Shown here: positions 1-12,606 of the stretch, one piece after another
How positions within the stretch are numbered: position 1 is the stretch's first letter
Layout of the letters: every line of letters starts with the position of its first letter
From: Ectocarpus siliculosus
Taxonomy: Eukaryota > Sar > Phaeophyceae > Ectocarpales > Ectocarpaceae
Assembly (NCBI GenBank): GCA_000310025.1
Contig: FN649742.1
Location: 3,044,431 to 3,108,430, forward strand
Direction: 5' to 3'
DNA length: 64,000 bases
Translations under genes and position numbers: made by a program
Notes under the pieces: model-generated
Databases searched by the model: none
The model's input: the letters and a program-made list of their open reading frames with translations, nothing else
What the model was told of the DNA's origin: nothing

Positions 1-307
1 CCGTTGGTGAACGGTTATTCACCACTTCAGGGACCTTTGCTCATAACGGAGCAAGGGTATTCTCATCTCTGATGCTTATGAAACACCAGTCACCGTGTCG
101 AAATACGCTAAATAGCCCCAAAACGGTAGGATCGTGCAGGTCGTGGCAATCCTTCACTCTATGCATATTGTTTCAATCATCGCCCCCGTTGCATCGTACC
201 AATCGCGCATCGTACAGATCGTAGTCGGATCGCACAGATAGTACATACAAATTTTGGAACATTTCCAAGGAACGACGCGCACAATCGCAAAAACGTTTGT
301 CGCTCAC

Positions 308-3300
308 GTTCTGGGAAGGGTGTCCTTCTCCTCCTCCTCCTCTTCCTCCTTCCCCTGCCATGGGCACTAGCTTGACGAAGAGCACCACCTCCACGTCCCC
401 ATCCACCCGAAGACCGACGGCAAGAGAATCTTCCACCTCCGGCACCATCTCCGTCTGCATGACAGAAGGACAAGAAATATCCATGTAAAACTAAGCCGTG
501 CCAAAGAGCGCCAGCTACGGTTGCGGTCGGCGCTGTTGTCGGCGACTTTGAAAGACGCCGCAGAAACTCGAAGACGATATCTGGAGGAGCTGGATATAAG
601 AATGTACTCAACTAGACTATGAAGCGCATCACCGAGCACAGAAGAATGAACAGCGCGACAATAAACACGCCATCTTTGTTGTTCGAGTCTCTTCTTTTTG
701 TTGTCACCCTCACGCTTACCAACCACACCAGAATAGTGTGTCTGCAGCAGTACAACATCTGCACTCACTACACGTGACCCACCCAGCGTTATCATTAACA
801 AGGTTAGTTCACGCTTGTGTAAAACTGACTGGAGCTAGCCTTAACCTCACCTGTCTGTAAATCTCGGCCGTGCCAATGCGAACGCCTCCGGGATTAAGCA
901 CAGCGTCGCTTCGCCCTGAGATAACAACGCCGCCCTCTTCGGTTATCTGACACCCGCACCGAAAAGGGTTGAAGTTATCAAGTGGCCTTAAGCTGACCAC
1001 GGGTTGTTGAGCTGTATCCTGCATCGGCTGCTTTGGTTGTTGCATATTTTTCGTACCTTCACCTTGCATGTTCACGTGACAGTGGCATCAAGCAGAGTCC
1101 ACTTCGACTGTACCAGGTACCAGCAAGCTTGGAATAGAGGAAAATCGTCCCTCTTTCCTCATCACGCGGCATAGAAAGCACAGCTATTTCATGCGGGAGA
1201 CACAAACGCTTTGAGGCTCAAGGCGAAAACGACAAAACGGTGGACGTGAAGCTTTCCTCGCACGTAAATGCACGTGTTCAACATATATTTAGGGCATAGC
1301 ACAGTGTGAGACGCAATATTTGTAATAGACGTTGATCGTCAAAGCAACACTAGCTTCCGCTATCTGAGCATATTACAGTTAAGTCGCGAAGAGTCTGTTG
1401 CACCTTGATATAGTCCCCGTGCGCCCACACGTCCTCTCCCTTGAAAGCCTCGAAGTACGCGGACCGGTACTTGGAACCGTCTGAGTCGCCCCAGAAGCTA
1501 ACCGGCATCGAAGGGAACGGTGTTCTGCGTGCGTTACATACCGCCACATCCGGGATGGGAAGATGCGCGTCATTTACAGCAGACCCACCGCGGAATCACA
1601 GCACACCCAACATTTGGAAAGGGTGAAAGACGTGCAATAGCGGAGCCGATGGCCACGAAGAACACGTATTTTTGAACGTGTGTTGATGCGCCGGATTTCA
1701 AGATATTCGTGGGAGACAAACAAGCGGTGCGATCTACGATTGACGATTGATATGATTGATATGACAAAAAAACTACCTTTGTAGCGTTCCCTGTACACAT
1801 CGACCATCGTCCATGGAAAGGGTCCTCACCTACACACGAGCTCCCCCATCTCCCCCCTTGCTGCTTCCCTTGACGGAGGCTTCAGTGCCGCGGCTACTGC
1901 TCCTGGTGCTGTTGCTACCACAGGGTGGTCAACACGATCTCTGTCAACCTCGCCGCCGCTACCGCCGGGTTCACCGACCGCCTCCTGACTCCCGTCGCCG
2001 CCGTACGCACAGACATCCATGCCCAGTCCGAGGCACTGCAAGTGCCCGGCCCGGACCGGAAGGGTCGGGTTTCCGAGGGCGAAGCATCCCAGGATGTCCG
2101 TACCGCCCGAAATGGAGGCCAGGTGGACGTCACCTTTCACGGCCTGGTCGACACACCGGTGTTGAGAGTTGGCGTTAGGGGGGGGCGGGGGGTGCTCATA
2201 GTCGTGCATGCCGTAGCCGTTTGACCATGGACCTCGCATCCCTACAAAGCAGGGACGGAGCACGCCGGGTTCTCACTGGACCAGGCACTCATACTTGGTG
2301 GCGCCGTGAGGTAGCCGGCGAGTCGCATGGAGGGTGCGCTGCATCCTGCTAAGGGTGTTCGGCATCTTGTGCTTACTTCCTTGCATACGGAGGACAGCGG
2401 CGAATGACTTAATTTATTTTCTGGTGCTTTCACTTCCAAAGACAGATATAAGCAGTGTGTAACTGCCTCGAGGGTGCTTGACCAATTTATCACAACGTGG
2501 TGCGATAATCCCCTTTGCGCGGGGTGAGGGTTCTCGACCCCGCACAACATCGACCACCATTATGGTTACCGCAAAAAAATAAACAAGGGCAGCAAAAAAA
2601 GCGGTAATCTGGTCGTCGAGCTCAGGAGGCGATCGGCTTGATTCACAACGTCGTGGCCAAGCGACGAAAACCCAACCCCGAAGGCAAACACCGTGGGGGG
2701 CGGCTTGTTTTACAACGTCATTGCCAAGCGACGAAAACTCAACCACGATGGCAAACACCGGGGGGGGGGGGGGTACTCATAGTCGTGCATGCCGTAGTCG
2801 TTAGACCATTGACCTCGCATCCCTACAAAGCCGGGACGGAGCACGCCGGGTTCTCACCGGACCAGGCTCTCACATCACCAAGCGCGAAGCGCCGTGAGGT
2901 ATTCGGCGAGTCGCATGAAGGGTGCGCTGCATCCTGCTAAGGGTGTTCGGCATCTTGTGCTTACTTCCTTGCGTACGGATGACAGCTGCCTGTGACTTAA
3001 TTCATTTTCTGGTGCTTTCACTTCCAAAGGTAGTTGTAAGCACTGTGTACTGTGTAACTGCCTCGAGGATGCTTGACCATTTTAACACAACGTGGTGCGA
3101 TCATTCCCGTTGCGCGGAGTGAGGGTTCTCGACCCCGCACAACATGATTGTTCCGTTTTTTTGCGCATACACATCATGCACACGATCCCTTTGAATCAGC
3201 TTTTTTGTGCAAAACAAAAAGCGCACCCCAATACGGGCCACTCTTCTCGCAAAAAAAACTATTAAAATCCGTATTTTTCGTGATTGAAGGTTTCGAAGCA

Positions 3301-6300
3301 CGTTCACAAAGTCCCAACTTTACTCTACCAAGCTATTGACCACACAACTCGTTTCTTGCGGTTTGAACACGTACGGAAGACAAGGAAGTCGGGAAAAGGT
3401 AAATATGTGCGTAAAGACAACCGGAACAACAAGCGAGAACAACAACCCCCGCACCGCTTGTACGCTACGTGTGTATCACACCTGGTAAATCCACTGAAAG
3501 TGTTCCGGCAACAACGGAGAACCTGTCGACAGGATCGTGCGAAGCTTCTTGAGACCGTCGCTCCCGGATGCCGCGCAGTCAACCCCAGGAACAACGCCCT
3601 TTTGCTTGCACGCGCCGAAGTACCTTCGGCGGATGGCAAGGACGCCAAAGCGATGAAGAAGCCGGATTAAAAACGACATGGGCAAGGAAGAAAGACGGAA
3701 GTATTCCCTCTCGAGAAGAACAGGGCACACCCAAACTGATATTACCGGATAATTGTTGTGCGAGTCGAAACATGCCACGGCGCGGTATGCAAGACGTATC
3801 ACAAAAAAACATACCATATGTTCCGTACATTGGCGTCTAGGCGCAACGACGAATGGGGCCATATCACCACATGGTCCGAAGCGTAGTGTTGAACATCCAT
3901 ACCGTCTGCTAACGATGGGTTGTGTTTAACACTCCGACGGACAAAACCTCATGCCTGACACCTATCCAGAGTGACAACCATTAGACAGATACAAGAAGAG
4001 TGATCCGCATCCCATCACCCCCGCAATGAGTTAGCTGCGTGTAACGTCTTCAACCCCCCCCCTCCCCACCTCGCGTCTTGGTCTAAACCCTCTCGAAAAT
4101 CGCTGCGAGTGAACGAAACAGTGTATCCGTCTTACTTTGGGCTAGCCCCCAGGTGAGTCACGCCTTCTTCGGCAGAAACCTTCCACAATGCCGCGAGGTC
4201 CGGGTGCCCGGGGCTCCCATCGAACGACACGAGCGAAGCCCCCTCGATTGACAGGACGGCGGCCGCCCAGTTCCACATCATCTGTGCATACACGAAGACG
4301 AGCGACGACGTCAACACAAAGGGAGCAATACATGCACTATTTACCAGAGATATCACTAAATCAGAAAATTAATTAGAAACCTATTTACGTGATAGTATTA
4401 TCTTGAAGTGTGAAAGCAGAACTGTAAGCGGCAAAACAGCTGCAGTACGTTGTAGCAGCATGGCAAACACGCTTGGAGCATGTCAAAGCTGCGGGCGCCA
4501 ACTAGTGTTGCTCGGCGACGTTAGTGCAGCTGCCTGTGGTCGCGTCCGTTCGCTTTGATAAAAGCACACGTGATTTAGATTGTCGCTTCAATACCTCAAG
4601 CAGCTGGAAACCCTCATCCCGCGCGTAGAAGTGCGTGCTCAGATTGTTATATTTTGGAGCAGATGGTGCGACCTTCGCATTTTGGAAGTTGGGACAAGAC
4701 AACAAGAGCCACACACCAAACCACCCAACTACAGTCGCCGCGCACGACGGCCGACATTCCGTCTGTAACGCCAAGCGAAGAACCAGGGGAGCGCTGCCAA
4801 AATAAACACAAACGAGAACGAGTGGTACTGCTGTACCTATAACAAACCCAATGAGGTATACAGAAGATTGGAGTGAGTTCGTCAAAGCAGCGGACCCGCA
4901 CCAAAGGGCAACAACTTCCGTCTCCTTACTCACCCAACCCAGCGTAGAGAAGAAAAGGAGTCGATCGCCGCGCTGGATGTCGCAGTGTAGCTCCAGTTCC
5001 TTCTTCTGTTGGAGAAGTGTGCCTGCCCGATAGAGAGCGTACACCCCCGCGGGGGGACGAGCGCCGATGGATCGGGAATTTGTAGATCGGCCAGGTGACA
5101 AAAATAGCGGCGCTTTTTCGACCGGCGCGCGCTATCTACGACGTCAACAGCGTCAGCTCGTTCCAAGCACCGGAATGAGTGCCGGATGGTCGTAAGCAGA
5201 GGGAGCGACGTGTGGGGGAAGGGAGAGAAGAAGGGGGGGACAAAAACGGCCAAGCTGCCATACACACGCCCAGCAGCAGACAACCTCGTAGTTGCAAACA
5301 CAGGCCGTGGAATTCAGGCGGCTAGGTTCGCCTCGGGAAGAACCAAACCGCACACGCACGAGCGATTGTTTTTGTGTGCCCATCTCGACAATTACGGCCG
5401 ACACAAACAAACGACGCCAACCCGCTTACCCCCAGCCCCGTGTACCATGCACTTGGGCAGCCCAGTGGTACCCGACGAAAACATGATGAACACCGGGTGG
5501 TCGAACGCGGTGGGCTCAAACTCGATCTCGGTCGCACTGCCGCTGAGAAACTCTTCGAACGGCACGAGAGGCGCCGGGAGATCAGAGACGGACAGAGGGT
5601 CCGGATAGCTTCTGCTGTCACCGCCGACGTCGGCGCGGTTGACGCTGCCGCCTCCTTCGTCGCCCAAGGTGGTCCAGTACGGCACACCTACTCCCAAGGG
5701 AGGCCCTTGCTCAGTATCTGGAGCACGTGGGAAAAGGCAGCGGTCCTTCGCTGGTTGGTGGAGGGGTTCAACTGCTGCTGTCGTTCGGGTGGGTCCTACT
5801 ACATTCTTGGTCTGGGAAGGCTGCAGCAGGTATCTATCTCTTGGTTGCGTGAGGCTACGGTTTATGGTGGGATATTCACAAGTCGTGTAGCAGACAAGCT
5901 GCTCTTCTTGATCAGGTCTGGTTGAGGCATAAGCGAGGTCAAGTTTCTTCTACTACTGTATGCTGTTCATGTATACATTGAATGAGCCATCTAGGGCAGT
6001 ATGTTCGTCGGGAACTTGCGTTTCGCCTAAAACGTGGGCTAAGAGAAGTGGCGCCGATTCGACACGGCCGCGGCCTCCTACAAAGAGGGAAACGAGACGC
6101 CCCTAGGAGAAGGGGCAGACTCGTCGGCAACGAACGGAAAGCCACATCATGGCTCCCCAAGCAGTTCCGATTGTAGCAGACAAACACGATGCAAGTTGCG
6201 TACTAGAAGGCCCACGCACAGGCCGAACACTACGTGCACACATTTCACTTTCTTCAAGACACGACAGGCAGACACACAATGCAAATAAACCTTTGTCGCC

Positions 6301-8387
6301 TTTGGACTCAAAACATGTGACACAGATACAGAACAAACGGCGAAAAGGGCACTGCATCACACCGGGCAGTCGCGACAGCACGTCCTTGGCCAGGCCCCGG
6401 CAGTCGTGCCACCGCCCGCCGTACAAGTAGCCGAGGCTGAAGAACACCAGCTTCGGCGAGATCTGACCTAGGCGGTCGGACACCCCGCCCACCCCGAAGT
6501 CTGGGGAACAGGAGCTTGGAGCCAAGTTGGGCGAAAAATGAAAACGAGAGAGAGAGCGGGGCGATCGGTTGGGAGGGGGTAAGGACAGCAAAGTTCTCAC
6601 AAGGGACAATGTAGACAACAAGATGGCATGTTTTGGCAAGGTCGGGTGTGGGGAAAGCGGAGCCCTTCCCCACCCCTCCTCGCACCCGCCCACCCGTGGC
6701 ACACGTGGACCCGACGTTGTTGTTAAGCGTGAGGTGAGGCCCCTCGAACAAGAGACAAACACACCCGATGCAGGCATGTGCGCACGCACGCACGCGCACA
6801 CTCACACACGCACGAACACGCCTGGCTTGGCGAGGCAACAACCAGCGAACGACACGAATCAGCGTGGATGGGACGGCAGTCATACGCGGAAAACTGGCCG
6901 ACAAAACAAGATATGATCGTCCACACGCTTCTCGAACAGGAACAAGTGCTTAGCGTCGACCTCACCTCCACACAGCTCCAATCGCCGTCACCCCCAGCAT
7001 GCATACCAGAGCTTCCTGGGAGTTGACTAGCACACCCGCCACCCTGTCTCCTTTGCGAACACCGGCCGACCGCAATGCCCGCGCGCATCTGCCGAGTGGA
7101 AAAATGCGAGAGAACAGGGAGAGAGAGAGAGAGCATGAAGAGTCGAACAATGGAAGAACAGAGTGTGTTCCCGCATCATGACAACTTCGCGTGAAGTACA
7201 CACAGTGCTTGCTCGGCTCACCTCGCCACCAACACATGAAGCTCCTTGCCGGTGAGCCTTCTCGACGCCAGTTCGGCTGACTCCGAAACGGACACGATGA
7301 CCTGTTGCCGAAATAACGATAGACATCGAGGGCGTGCGATAAGGCTGGCATCTGACGGGGTGCACGAGACCCATGGGCGGGCTCCCGCCAGCAAGTGGGA
7401 TTTTTCGGGTGAAAGGGGCGTGCCAAAATGAATCGCCGAGGTCAAACAAGCCGTTGAACTCGATCGTCGTTGCTGGTGTCTTCAAAAACTTAATTTTTTC
7501 TGACCCCCCAGCCTTCTTCTTGCTGTCTGATTTTTGAGGTTAGAAGCTAGCTCGAAAAAGGTAGAACGCATACAAAAAAAACAAAGGAGTTCCACCATTC
7601 GCGAAGAAAGGAAAGCTCTAAAACATATCACAACAATTGGCGAAAGAGAAAGTCGCACCACTATAAGTGACACCCATTGTTCCATGTGAAAGCTGGGTCG
7701 CAAAGATGATAGGTTACACCAGCAGCTACACAGGTCGTTTCCTGCGGAACTTTCACGAAAACATGAGGAGCGGGGCCAAAACCTTCAGCTGGGAATAGAC
7801 CAAACTTCTTGAGGATCATAACTTGGACGAAATACATCTCCAAACTCTTGAACATCATGAACAAAGTGCAGAATCCAGCTGCTAGCTCCTACAGTAATGA
7901 CAAGGATATTGTTGATTGGAGATGCCAGATGTGTTGCGTCCCAGAACTGGGATGCACGAGGAGGGAGTCGCACCCGATGCCAATGGCGATCATGTCCGAA
8001 GGCACTACGCCACCAATCACCACAATCAGAGAACAATACCTGTGAGGTCATTGTGTTGGAGCGCGGGACGCTATAAAACTAACACCAAACCGACACGACG
8101 GACACACCTCATCATCTGTCGGGAGCGGCATTAGGTTGTGCGCGAAGTTAAGCTTGGCACCCTCGAACCACAGAGCATCCGTCATCGCACCACCCCGCTC
8201 CTGACCCCGATCTCGCACTCCCCTTTGTCCCATTTCCGTTCCCCCCACGCCCGGCTTCGGAGAAGGACGAGGAGGAGTGTACGCGGATCCGATCCCGCGG
8301 TCGAGCCATTTTATGCCGCAGAAATCTGACACCGTCTGCCAAAACTCCCCCACCTCGGAAACGGACCATCGGTGGAGGTCAGGCCAG
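308..8387 (-). CDS. AACS: Acetoacetyl-CoA synthetase (partial, 12 exons seen)
   Basis: Activates acetoacetate to acetoacetyl-CoA with ATP and CoA; a member of the ANL adenylating family, expected in the cytosol and feeding lipid or sterol synthesis. Exons in transcript order: 8387-8108, 7301-7222, 7088-6966, 6514-6363, 5690-5430, 5022-4934, 4281-4136, 3623-3482, 2143-1830, 1524-1404, 946-851, 454-308; every join keeps phase. Visible family motifs are DLHRWSV and [13 protein letters not shown] near the N-terminus, [27 protein letters not shown], the P-loop [23 protein letters not shown] split across an intron, [24 protein letters not shown] and [21 protein letters not shown]. The last about 90 residues, including the catalytic-lysine region, lie beyond position 1. 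The first exon, about 40 residues in relatives, was not found between 8.4 and 12.6 kb. Two inserts are longer than usual: about 18 residues in the first exon seen, and about 45 Gly/Ala-rich residues before GELVC. Identity is very secure; exact splice sites are hand-called. Confidence 0.95.
2178..2550 (-). repeat. Short interspersed element, family A, full-length copy 1
   Basis: An element of about 370 bp bounded on the plus strand by a G-rich run (2178-2192) and by a terminus reading GACCCCGCACAACAT. It lies in the AACS intron between exons 3623-3482 and 2143-1830. The same unit recurs at 2759-3147 and 61303-61687. By comparison with the LINE tail at 30.84 kb, the transcript-like sense is the minus strand and the C-run is its 3' end. 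No open reading frame of note. Confidence 0.85.
2634..2767. repeat. 67-bp imperfect tandem duplication
   Basis: Two adjacent copies, about 2634-2700 and 2701-2767, begin CGGCTTG and share CCAAGCGACGAAAAC and GGCAAACACCG with a few substitutions. The second copy runs directly into the G-run of the next interspersed element. It lies in an AACS intron. Confidence 0.8.
2759..3147 (-). repeat. Short interspersed element, family A, full-length copy 2
   Basis: A second near-complete copy only about 200 bp from copy 1 and in the same orientation. It begins with a run of about 13 G (2759-2772), continues TACTCATAGTCGTGCATGCC, and ends GACCCCGCACAACAT. It differs from copy 1 by scattered substitutions and small indels, including a CACATCACCAAGCGCGAAG segment that copy 1 lacks and copy 3 has. 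Confidence 0.85.
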
Positions 8388-10551
8388 CTAATTTGGTGAA
8401 TCGGCACGTTGCGGAACGGGGATAGAGAGCACAGGACAACGGAAATCGGGGGGTTAAGTTCCCACTAAGCGTACAGAGTATGTTTTTCCGGAAAAACGGC
8501 GTTTGGTCCATTACTTTCGATATCACAATTGACGGCTGATAAAGGCTGCAACCCAACACAATTCAGAACACTCATGCAGTTCGTCCTGGTTAGCGCCAAG
8601 CCGAGATACAGCCGATCACACCGACCACCGGACGATCCCCCATGCCCCTGCACGCGGATCGCGAGATATCCGTCCAGGCACACCATGGGTTGAGGATGAC
8701 ACACTTATGTGCCGCAGTCGTCGAGAGGACAACCCCGAACCGAGATAAAGGTCTTGTCTGTGTTTCTTGCCTGCGAAATCATGATAACGTGCCTTTGTTT
8801 GTAAAGTACCACTCGATGAGAATGGAGCAAACCATCTACACACACCGCTGCGAGGCTTGGGGCAACGAGCTGGAATTTGTCAGCCTGCCGTTTCGGTCAA
8901 GCCTTTGTTAGTCTACACCACCAACCGGTGTACACCGGTGCTCGTCGCATGTTGCCACCAGTTGCCACCAGCAACCTCTACATCTGGTGCCGCTTCCAGA
9001 TGTGAATAATTTAATTCGCACGGCGAAATTCGTGTGGTGCACAGCGGACAGTAGACATCCATCTCATGCATCTTAAGCTACTGCTGTAGTTCGTGAGAGA
9101 GGTCACACGAACGCCCTCTTGGTCCTGAGACCGGTCTAAAAGTGCCTGTGGAACGTGACCAAAGGTCGTGTAGGTGTGTGGGACATATCCGCCCAGCCAA
9201 TCAGGTGTCGGGTGTGAGCAATCGCTCTGTAAAGCTACTTTAAGGTTCAGTTCGCTTCGCTCGCTCTGGTGGTGGCAATAACCGGTCGAACGGGGAGGAG
9301 CAGGGCAGAACAACGCCGATGCCCATCAATTTTTCTACTGGCTTTTATCGGAACTGGCTGAGGGTTCAACGATGCACAGGATGCTGGAGCATTTTGACGA
9401 TGGCACTTGTGCTATCGTGGCAGGTAACGATGTTCTTCAGAGTAAGATGCAAAGACGCAGGACCCACGCGGACGGACTCGTTCAAAGTGTTGGAAGAACC
9501 GATCCTTAGAAGCGTTCCGAGAAAACACAGATATTCTACTTGAATATATGTCCCTTGCTGGCGTGAGCGGGCGGACGGACCACGTGTGGCACCCCCCATG
9601 CTCACTCTCTTTCTGGGCCCTCTCTCTGCGCGAAAAGATCAACGGAGAAAACTTGCCCGCCCTCCGTAGCCGGCTACAAGCTACGCACCTTACCCGGAGC
9701 TCGGAACCCTTCTTCTATCATAGCAGATCCAATAATATGATTTGGTGCACGTACCGGTTCAGATGCACGAGAAAGATATCTATATCCTGGCGCAGGGTAC
9801 AACATGTCAACAAGATGAGATTAAACGCGCCCTGGCGGTTGATATCCATAAGTACTGCGGCAAGTACCATCCGTAGGTTGGCGTCTAACGAAATGGAGAA
9901 AAAAAGATTGACTGCTACCAGCTGGGGACGGGCAAGTTCAAGGAGGGCTGTCTGTCTTCCTGTTGTGGCATGGCTTGCCGCACAACCAAAGTATGCTGAT
10001 TATATCCTGCGACCCAATTACTGGACTAGACTATATCTTATTTACCCCGTCGTCCCCGTCTTCACCCGACCTTCTAAGGTCTCGTCCGCTCCGCTCGCCC
10101 GCCAGCCTAGCGAACGCATCCATGCGGCTGTCCCTGATCCGCTGTTGAGAGGGAGACCACATCACTTGACCGACATCAACTTGACGTTGTGATGTGGTGG
10201 TTGTCTTTGATCCTCGCCGTATGTCTATTCGAGCGAAGGAAGACCTGTTCTGAAGCATGGACGAAACAGATCGCCTCATAGTTTCTCCAGAAGTGAAGGC
10301 AGGAGAGAGACAGACAGAGACAGACAGAGAGACAGGCAGACAGACACGCGCCTTGGGACAAGGGAGTCGGCCCAGGGGATCCGCAGATAGGGAAGAACCA
10401 TTGTTCCGTTGGTGGGTGGGGGGGGCAGGGGAACATGTCAAGATCCATCATGCATGACAGCTGACATGCTGATACATGATTTTAAAAGACTCGAAATAAG
10501 TCCAGTACCCAGCCGGTTTCCCTCCACTCACTGAAAAGACTCCACCACATC

Positions 10552-10625
10552 CCGTTCGACTGTGGGTATATCTCGAATGGGTAGTCTTTCTGTGTGTGTT
10601 TTTATTGTTCCTTAATGATGGCGCC
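10552..10625. repeat. Dispersed ~70-bp repeat, copy 1
   Basis: The sequence starting CCGTTCGACTGTGGGTA and containing GGGTAGTCTTTCTGTGTGTG is repeated at 35655-35738 in the same orientation, with a 3-bp insertion and a few substitutions. The element boundaries are unknown. Confidence 0.75.
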
Positions 10626-11330
10626 ACCGTAGATTCTCCGCGAACGCGGTTGCATACTGCACACAAGAGGCCTGGGTGAACATGGATAAATATCAGGGAT
10701 GTTTGGTCTGGGTCGATCCTCTCCAAAAGTGTGAATACTATGAACTTGGCTTGTGATCTTGTCATCTGTCTCAATCCAAGATATGCATGCATAGAAATGC
10801 AAATGAACAACGATCCGGCTTTCGGAGTCCCGACTTGAACACCAGTTCCAGCGTGGAAAACGTCATGGAGGAGTGGTATGGGCGTTGGCACGAAGATTTG
10901 GTGCTGGGGCCGCGTTTTCGAAGGTTGTAGGTGCGCGGTCCGAAAAGCCCGCACATCTGGGTCCAAACTACAACATGGCAGTATGTACACTGATGATGCT
11001 GAACCCGCCGCGTCACAGACCAATCCGGCCCGTCGCTGTAGTACGTGATACGCTCTGGAGACTTTCCTTTTGCACCGCAGCGTTGGATCGCCCGCCGACT
11101 CCATCAAGTTCCATCCCGATGACGACGCCGTCGGCCGTGTAGCCTGGCTGCCTGTAGACACACTGGCCTCGAGGACTTCAAGCTCAAGCCACTCCAGAAA
11201 ACGCAGTCGCCCAACTGGTGGACCGTCGTTACACTGCCACATTGCAGACCTTCCAGAAGCAGAGTGCCGTGCAGCTGGAGGCCTCCCTGCGTCGTGCCAC
11301 GTCTTTGTCTGACTCCCCTGCTAACGGGTC

Positions 11331-11647
11331 CCGGGACTCCTCTCGCTCTGGGTTTCACAGGTTCCGCTCGTGGGACAACCCAGCGTCAAGGCCGCGCGGA
11401 ATCACAGCTGATCCTGAAGAACATGGTGGTCAAGGGCTGCTCTTCCTTGGCCCGGCATCAAGGCCACGGTCACTTCGATCGGAGTTATGGCGACCTTGGT
11501 GCCGGGCCGAGGAAGAGCGGCCCCGTGGTTTCTCTTCGTTGAGAACGTCCTGACGATCATTTTCTTCAGGATCAGGATCGAAGAGAGCAGCTGTGACTGG
11601 AAGCCAGCAGAACCTGTGTTCAACCCGGAGCGAGAGGACTCTCCGGA
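11331..11647. repeat. Fold-back (inverted) repeat, ~145-bp arms
   Basis: The left arm, about 11331-11473, is matched by the reverse complement of the right arm, about 11480-11647. Diagnostic pairs are CTCCTCTCGCTCTGGG/CCCGGAGCGAGAGGA, CTGATCCTGAAGAA/TTCTTCAGGATCAG and CTCTTCCTTGGCCCGGCA/TGCCGGGCCGAGGAAGAG. The right arm has about 25 extra bases. The spacer is only a few bases, so the transcript could form one long hairpin. Confidence 0.8.
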
Positions 11648-12606
11648 CACCTGCACTACACTACGCACGCCCACGATCACATTCTTCACGATACGGTTTG
11701 GGCTCCTCCTCAGGTTTTGAACAACGTGGACCGCCTCGTTCATCGCGAAATCAACATCTGTACTTCTATAAGGTTGAAGAACATACACCGCGCAAATGAC
11801 ATGCTGTTGGCGCTGATGTTTCACGGGCGGGTGTCTTGGGTGTACAGTAGTTTGTTTGTTGTGTCCCTGTAAGGTGGTTTCTGCGTTTCTCGACCATATT
11901 TTGGACAAGGTCAGAGTCTGTTGCCTTACTGCTGTGCGACCAAGACATTTTTCCCAATTAGTCCCCGACGGCCCTGGCCGCAGGCGAGGAGGCGGAGGCT
12001 GCTGGAGAAGCCATGCGTCCCATGAACAGCAGCCGGCTCGGTTGCTGGGCGGGCGGCGACGGATGACTACGGCGAATGCGGGCGCTGGCGGACGTGGGCA
12101 ATGGAGATACGTTGAAAAGACGACTCGCGTCCGCGGGGAGACTGGGGCACACCCCCGCTGGGGGGATCCTACGTTTCGGAGAGGTGATGCGAGGCAGAAC
12201 GTCAGAAGTGCTTGCACTACGATGCCCGCTGGGTCAGTACTGACGTTGTTGGCTGAACAAGCCTCGTGAACGCAAGAGAAAGAAAACACCACGTGCTATC
12301 TAATAATGATACACCAAACTCACAACTAAGTCTATGAAAGTATATACTAGAATCCCGACACTACATAGAATCCGGACACTGCTTGTTCTGCCGCAAAGCC
12401 CATGGAGACAACCAATTTGATAACGCACGCCAAGGGTAGCGTCGTGCATCCAGTCATCCGGGCCTCCATCAAACACAAGGTCGCCCGCGTAAAATCGGGA
12501 ACCTCAAATCAAAAAGCTCCCGTCCCAAGGCCACTTGCCCCTGCATGTGTACTTGTATCCGAAACGAGGAACTCCGTTGTAGCTGCATGCACCTCTCCAT
12601 CTGACT

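Larger units (their letters stand above)
8388..12606. other. No secure gene; unassigned AACS 5' exon and repeats
   Basis: This 4.2 kb should contain the first exon and promoter of the minus-strand AACS gene, but no open frame here matches the family N-terminus. It holds a purine/CAGA-rich simple repeat near 10.30-10.35 kb, a dispersed 70-bp repeat at 10552-10625 and a fold-back repeat at 11.33-11.65 kb. A plus-strand open frame at 9548-10192 has no recognisable domain and is probably chance. Confidence 0.5.

Noticed and set aside
175-307. Continuation of the AACS exon to the end of its open frame
   Set aside because: A good donor (CAGAAC/GTGAGC) ends the exon at 308, and the residues beyond do not match the family.
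2178-2260. tRNA-like look of GCCTAAGCGGTTAGACC (D-arm) and GGGTTCTCGACCC (T-arm) in the interspersed repeats
   Set aside because: No cloverleaf forms, spacing is wrong, and the resemblance is on the strand opposite to the inferred element sense, so neither a tRNA gene nor a tRNA-derived head is called.
9730-9960. Plus-strand broken frames with EKDIYILAQGTTCQQDEIKR as a transposon or viral relic
   Set aside because: Stops and frame changes after 40 residues and no recognisable family; too weak to name.
11070-11312. Plus-strand frame with FHPDDDAVGRVAWLPVDTL, reminiscent of the region after a Nudix box
   Set aside because: No Nudix box or other exon is nearby, it overlaps the fold-back repeat region, and one short match is not enough.
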